DNA of 64,000 nucleotides, from contig NC_135359.1 in assembly GCF_051622035.1 (NCBI RefSeq), positions 20,049,501-20,113,500 of the forward strand, read 5' to 3'. The notes under the pieces were generated by a model that saw nothing but the letters and a program-made list of their open reading frames with translations, did not search any database and had not been told where the DNA came from. The stretch comes from Arctopsyche grandis. Its lineage: Eukaryota > Arthropoda > Insecta > Trichoptera > Hydropsychidae. Both the position numbers and the translations under genes were made by a program. Of the stretch, positions 59,074 to 64,000 are shown in pieces (within the stretch, counting starts at the first letter, position 1; each line of letters opens with the position of its first letter).

Positions 59074-60399
59074 GCCGTCGGCAATACTGTCAAGCCGATG
59101 GAATCAAATGCGACCGAAATCCGAGCATATCCCACAGAGTAAAATTTCATTATTCTCCGACAAATTGTGATAGAAAACAACAACCGTGGGCCACACTTAC
59201 TAGGTCTTTGACTGTTTAAATTCTATTAAAATATATGAATCAATGCGCTGGTGGATCCAAGGAGGGTGGGCATGGGGCTAAGGTAAACGGACTACTAGTC
59301 ATATGTGAACCAGTCACAGGACAACCGGTCGCTCTAGATCAGTCACACGTGATCACCCGTCACATTAAAACTGGTCACACCCTAAAACTGGTCACACCCT
59401 AAAATCGGTCACGAGAAAACTGGTTGACGTGTTACAGTTACAACGCGGTGTGGACGTCGCGAACCGAGCTATCGCAACCGCAAGACATAACATCAGACTG
59501 CAACTCGGAGGGTTCGTTCATGTAGCGGTATTCTGACGAAAACAAAGGGTTCGGTGCGAGTTCCCCAGATTTGGTGAGGACGTTGTTTGTGTTGCATGGG
59601 GGTAATTGCATATAGGTTTGCGGTGATCGCTCTTTGGTAGTGAAATATCGCATTAGCTCTGTAAGTACACCCCGTTAGCGAATTCACGCCAGTTTTGGTG
59701 AGAAAGTTTTTTTGTATTACGGATAGATTTGCGGTAACTGACAAACTGAACGAACTTCTGCAACGAGCTGTTGCAGTAACTTGGTGTGTACACCCTGTTA
59801 CTGTAACCTAATAGCTACGTTTACACTACCGATATATACACCCGATCCACCCGATATTTACCAATTTTTCCATATCAACGGTTATGGTTATTAATGGGCT
59901 CGGGTGTGATTGCAAAGTTACTGCACTTGGTGTGTACACGACCTTATACTATCAACATGGATCGTGATTTATATATCGCGGATTTCAAATCAGCCCGGAC
60001 ACACTATTGATTATCACGATACTAACCTATTACATTTCGAAACGTGTGATTTATTCACGTTTATTCACTCAGTCCGCCGTTGGTATTCTTTTTGAGTGGA
60101 AGTCAATATGAATTATTAATAGAGACATGGAGTAACACCACATTTTTATGATTGCGTATCAAAATATAGAGTTCTAATATTTGGAATTGTGTAAATGCAG
60201 AATATTCAAATTTTCTGCCACTTACCTACTTACCAAAAATATTTTGAAAACCTACCTATTTGGGCATCGTCGTTCGAAGATATTTATTTATTTATTTACA
60301 TATATACCAGGAAGGCCTTACAGGTAAATCCCAATGCGCCTTCCTGGCCAATTACAAATAAAAATGCAGCATTTTTATTACAAGTCGTTGAATTGCGAG
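59074..60399. other. Intergenic region between divergent DALRD3 and DNAJC25
   Basis: Contains a degenerate tandem repeat of AAAACTGGTCACACCCT-like units at 59290-59420. At 59430-59830 there is a stretch with two related blocks (AGATTTGGTGAGGACGTTG / AGTTTTGGTGAGAAAGTTT, each followed by a GGTTTGCGGT or GATTTGCGGT block) that looks like an old duplicated repeat. ACCAGGAAGGCCTTACAGG and CCTTCCTGG form a short inverted repeat at 60306-60345. No exon was recognised. Confidence 0.5.
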
Positions 60400-60707
60400 A
60401 CACTGAAAAACTCGCAAATTAACGAGACATCTATGAATTGTACATACATTTTATTGTACATCAATCAAACTTCAAATAGTGGTGACATAGTAGGTAGGAA
60501 GGATTTTTAGCCAATTTTTTTTTCCGGGAACCGTTTCAACAATGAAATCAGAGAAAATTGGTAAACTCTGATAGGAAACGATCAACCTGGAGCACAAATC
60601 CAGGTCTGACCAACAGCATACTCTGAAAAATTAATTTTCATTCAAGGATTGAACCCGGCACCTTCTTGACGCTAAGCAGAAGCTTAACGACCGAGCTATG
60701 CTGCTGG
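60400..60707 (-). mobile_element. tRNA-derived SINE, copy B, upstream of DNAJC25
   Basis: Minus-strand head CCAGCAGCATAGCTCGGTCG (A box) and CGGGTTCAATCC (B box), then CAGACCTGGAT, CTATCAGAGTTTACCAATTT, GAAACGGTTCCCGG and a tail with TGTACAATAAAATGTATGTA. It is the most complete copy besides the one at 6265. It ends 205 bases before the DNAJC25 start codon, so it lies in or near that promoter, in the opposite orientation. Confidence 0.8.
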
Positions 60708-60733
60708 CTTAACATCATTTGAAATGACGAGAT

Positions 60734-60911
60734 ATGGCCGCGAATGATGAAGTTTGGAGTGGCCGCGTGTTGAAGAGCCGAGTTGTCAACGTGACAGTCG
60801 GTTGGCAGGTGGCAGCTGTCATTGTGGGCGCAGGTGCGTCGCGTGTCGCGTGTCGTGCGTCGTGCTCCGTACGTCGCGCGTCGCGTGGCGGTTCACTGAG
60901 TGACATTTGTC
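60734..60911 (+). promoter_or_regulatory. GC-rich 5' region of DNAJC25
   Basis: A GC- and CpG-rich stretch between the SINE and the ATG, including a degenerate CGTCGCG / GTGTCGCG repeat at about 60835-60890. This is the likely promoter and 5' UTR. A GTG at 60900 is in frame but not a plausible eukaryotic start; the first ATG in frame is at 60912. Confidence 0.5.
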
Positions 60912-61940
60912 ATGTCTCGTGGCAACTGTTCGGCTTTTTTGTTCGCCTGCTGCGTGGCTCTGCTTCTGGTCGGGGGCGCGCGGGCTGCGCACCTGTTGGA
61001 GGGCATCTACTGCGGAACTCAAGACTGTTACGATGTGCTCAACGTCACCAGAGAGACTCCCAAGGCGGAAGTGGCGCGTAACTACAGACAACTCGCCAGA
61101 AAATTTCATCCCGACTCTCACCGCACTGAAGAAGCCAAGAAGGTGGCCGAAGAACATTTCAAACTCATAGCCACCGCTTACGAAATCCTGAAGGACGATG
61201 AGGCCCGTAACGATTACAATTACATGTTGGACAACCCTCAAGAGTACTACGCTCATTACTATAGGTACTACAGGCGGAGGGTGGCACCCAAAGTCGACGT
61301 CAGATTAGTAATAGCCGTTGCAGTATCCATCATATCAGCTATTCAATACTACAGCGGCCGTCAACGCTATGAAATGGCTATCGACTATTTTGCCACCGTA
61401 CCCAAATATAGGAATCGCGCCCTCGAAATGGCCAAAGCCGAAATAGAAGAAATTCAAACTAAAAAAAAAGATAAAAAAGAAAGACTGAGTAAAACGGAAC
61501 AGAAAGAAAAATTGGAAAAATTAATACGAAAAGTCATCGTGGAGAAAATGGACATCAAGGGATCGTATGCAAAGCCCGAGATCACCGACATTCTCTGGAT
61601 ACAACTGATTATTCTCCCGTATACAATTATAGTTTATATATTTTGGTACATTAAGTGGATTTGGAATTTCACTATATTGAAAAAGCCGTATGGAGATGAA
61701 GAAAAACTTCATCTGATTCGAAAGCATCTTAAGATGGGAGTTCACCAGTTTAAAGGAATCGATGAAGAAACGAAACAAGAGTATCTCGAGGACGAGTTAT
61801 GGATTACAGACAATTTCCTGAGATGGAAAGAATTAGCCGAAGAAGAAGAAAAGAAAAAATTAGCAGAAAATACCAAATATAAACAATACAGAAGATACAT
61901 GAAAAATCACGGTGTCGGAAGAATGACATTTGACGATTAG
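60912..61940 (+). CDS. Dnajc25: DnaJ homolog subfamily C member 25, intronless
   Basis: The 342-residue protein matches DNAJC25 along its whole length (human about 360). Residues 1-26 form a signal peptide or anchor (LFACCVALLLVGG). LLEGIYCGTQDCYDVL (28-43) opens the J domain (about 39-104), with the Hsp70-activating HPD at 66-68. HYYRYYRRRVAPKVDVR precedes a first membrane segment (about 129-147). A Lys/Glu-rich helical stretch spans 172-212, a second membrane segment is at about 225-250 (IQLIILPYTIIVYIFWYIKW), and the conserved tail is YRRYMKNHGVGRMTFDD. Members are type III J proteins of endomembranes, thought to stimulate an Hsp70 (BiP side if the J domain is lumenal); the client is not known. 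One uninterrupted exon; AT content fits the host genome. Start chosen at ATG 60912, in frame with the signal peptide. Confidence 0.95.
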   Translation: MSRGNCSAFLFACCVALLLVGGARAAHLLEGIYCGTQDCYDVLNVTRETPKAEVARNYRQLARKFHPDSHRTEEAKKVAEEHFKLIATAYEILKDDEARNDYNYMLDNPQEYYAHYYRYYRRRVAPKVDVRLVIAVAVSIISAIQYYSGRQRYEMAIDYFATVPKYRNRALEMAKAEIEEIQTKKKDKKERLSKTEQKEKLEKLIRKVIVEKMDIKGSYAKPEITDILWIQLIILPYTIIVYIFWYIKWIWNFTILKKPYGDEEKLHLIRKHLKMGVHQFKGIDEETKQEYLEDELWITDNFLRWKELAEEEEKKKLAENTKYKQYRRYMKNHGVGRMTFDD

Positions 61941-62000
61941 TGATATTCTTAATATTGCTAAAGCAATAAGACTGCTACATTTCATTCATTTCTACGGTTC

Positions 62001-63104
62001 CACGACATAAGGTGCAATGATATAAGATCCAACGACAAAGTTATCACGAAAGAAGATCCACCCGATAGAATGTCCACCTGATAAGTGATCCAGACGATAA
62101 AAAACCCAGATGATAAAACGTCCGACCGAATATCGTCCAACCGGTTAAAGGTCCAGCCACAAAATGTCCGATAACATAATATAAAAAAAGTAATAACGGT
62201 TGATAAAACACTCCATATTTAAATCGGATATAGAGTCAATTTGACTCGATATTCGATTGATTACTCGATTGAATATTCGGTGAGTGAATCGAATTTGGAA
62301 TCAAGTGTGGTCAACCGGGTTTAAATTGTTTTAATTATTTTCCGAATATAATAATAATGTTAAATTAAATGCTCCGTGATCGTATCGGATATCGAGTCAG
62401 GTGTCATCAATCAGATTCTAATTGTTTAAATTACTTTCCGATTACAAAAAATAATTATGCTTAATTAAATAGTCTGTGACATCTGACTCCGAATTCGATT
62501 CACTCACCGAGCATTCAATCGAATATTGGGAAATAATTAGAACATTTTGAATCCGGTTGGCAGCACCTGACTGATTCAATGTCCGATTCAATCACGAAGT
62601 ATTTAACTAAGAATAATAATTTTTTGTAATGGGAAAGTAATTTAAACAATTAGAATCTGATTTGACGACACCTGACTCGATATCCGATACAATCACGGAG
62701 CATTTAATATAACACTATTATTATATTCGGAAAAAAATCAAAACAATTCAAACCCTGTTGACAACACCTGACTCCAAATTAGATTCACTCACTGAGTATT
62801 CAATCGAATATTATTGTTTGTTGTATTTGGAAAATAATTTGAACCTTTTGAATCCCGTTATCCATATTTATAATAAATCGGATATCGAGTCAATTTGACT
62901 CGATATCTGATTTATTATAAATATGGAGCGTTTTATCAACTATTATTACTTTTTTTATATTTTGTTTTCGGACTTTTTGTGGCTGGACCTTTAGCCGGTT
63001 GGACGTCTTCACGTATGGACGTATCAGGTGGACATTTTATCGGGTGGATCTTCTTTCGTAGTACCTTTGTCGTTGGATCTTATATCATTGCACCTTATGT
63101 CGTG
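62001..63104. mobile_element. 1.1 kb foldback element 3' of DNAJC25
   Basis: The outer left arm CACGACATAAGGTGCAATGA, then TATAAGATCC, is matched by its reverse complement ending at 63104. Complementarity continues inward through about 300 bases: GATCCACCCGATA with TATCGGGTGGATC-like, AACCGGTTAAAGGTCCAGCC with its partner, TCGGATATAGAGTCAATTTG with its partner. It goes on less perfectly to the centre near 62552. The middle consists of repeated modules with GATTCACTCACCGAG, TTCAATCGAATATT and CACCTGACTCGATATCCGA in both orientations. The 84-codon ORF at 62895-63149 lies mostly in the right arm and is not a gene. No transposase is present; no clear target duplication was found. Confidence 0.88.
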
Positions 63105-64000
63105 ATACGCAAATTTATGCATAAAATGCCTCATTTCATTTTGCTCTAACATCGAATAAATGACATTCGATTAACGAAATATCATCTCATTTTTTTTTAT
63201 CAGTGTTTAGACATCAAAAATAGCCCTCAATGTTCCTCTTCGTTATTTATTTTAAATCTAAGATCTAAGAGCCAGTATAAACAAGCTTTTAACAGACAAG
63301 ATTTTTACAATGCTGTATTCCACCACTGGCATTTAGGAAATTAAATATTAATCTATAGTAGTTAAATATGCATTTATTTGCTGTTACTTTTGTGTTTAGA
63401 AAATAATTTTTAATGGTTGTCAATTGAGTTGTATGTTGGTAAGTATAAGCGCACAAGTGACACTTGTTATTTATTAATACAAATCTATTTTACTGAAATA
63501 AAAAAGTATTTTTGAAGTATGTTTATATCATTTCCTTCATAATACTGTTCCTAAATATACCAAAGAATAACATTTATTTTACTATATCAAATGTCTAATA
63601 ATCAAATTGGAAAAATTTCAAGCTTAATTTAAGATATTAGCTAAAAGACGACTTGAACCGATAAAGTGCTATTCGTTTCACCCATTTTTATCATAGACTC
63701 TAAATGCATTTATACCCTCTTGTTTAAATGGCAACTGGCTATTTAGAATATTTCTCATTCTGGTAAATCTATAAACAGAGAGTTTATCTGCACTTTCTAA
63801 TGATGTTTATTTGAAACCAAACCTATCACACGGGAGTTTAATACTGAACGGTCGAGACAGGACTTTTCTTCCAATAAGTAAACATACTAACTCCTAATAA
63901 GACGGGATTTCACTTTGAACCAAACACACACACACAGGGTTCTTGAATAATTAGTCATAAAAAGCGCTAATTCATATCAACGATCATCATACCAGATCGT
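63105..64000. other. No gene recognised
   Basis: AT-rich flank. An AATAAA at 63155-63160 could serve transcripts reading through the foldback. A (CA)n tract lies at 63925-63938. No exon was seen up to the window end. Confidence 0.5.

Noticed and set aside
60900-60911. DNAJC25 start at GTG 60900
   Set aside because: Not an ATG; the ATG at 60912 leads directly into a good signal peptide.
62895-63149. 84-codon hydrophobic ORF
   Set aside because: Lies almost wholly in the right arm of the foldback element.

Overview
This is a 64 kb piece of an animal nuclear genome, most likely an insect. The genes are intron-containing and far apart in AT-rich DNA. The repeats are those of insect genomes: tRNA-derived SINEs, Tc1/mariner and hAT elements, Helitron-like ends and small terminal-inverted-repeat elements. 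Palindromic ACATACATATGTATGT-type microsatellite blocks occur at dozens of sites. I cannot name the order or species from the sequence. There is no sign of prokaryotic, organellar or viral genes.

Three protein-coding genes can be supported, all in the right-hand fifth. (1) 51573-51947, minus strand: the first two coding exons of a Mad/Mxd-family repressor (Max partner). They carry a Sin3-interaction helix, an HGYAS motif and a 30-base microexon encoding the bHLH basic region. The rest of the bHLH-zipper was not found. It lies either in the 51 kb to the left, which would then be mostly one giant intron, or beyond the window. A GC-rich promoter region with a CACGTG E-box sits just upstream. (2) 57320-59073, minus strand: a complete five-exon DALRD3 gene (430 residues), a tRNA-Arg-binding partner of the tRNA m3C methyltransferase in human. 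(3) 60912-61940, plus strand: a complete, intronless DNAJC25 gene (342 residues), a membrane J-domain protein. DALRD3 and DNAJC25 are divergent, about 1.8 kb apart. They are ordinary housekeeping genes with no evident joint pathway.

Layout: 1-51.5 kb has no recognisable exon but many repeats. These include an internally deleted mariner with a SINE inside it (6.2-7.1 kb), hAT-type elements with 8-bp target duplications (9.9, 27.3 and 40.2 kb), TA-flanked or TIR-bounded small elements (11.1, 12.9, 37.5 kb), a Helitron-like element (16.6 kb), a near-perfect 134-bp-arm hairpin (30.0 kb) and a Tc1 element with a broken, intron-containing transposase (32.4-34.0 kb). Between Mxd and DALRD3 (52.6-56.7 kb) is a nest of hAT pieces and two tandem Helitron-like elements. 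One of these carries a very GC-rich 90-bp tandem array of about 14 units, open in nearly all reading frames on both strands. A 1.1 kb foldback element begins about 60 bp after the DNAJC25 stop codon, so it probably lies in or next to its 3' UTR.

The most unusual structures are the GC-rich array inside the Helitron-like element, the two long foldbacks and the Mxd microexon gene. I see no evidence for a new multi-gene system.
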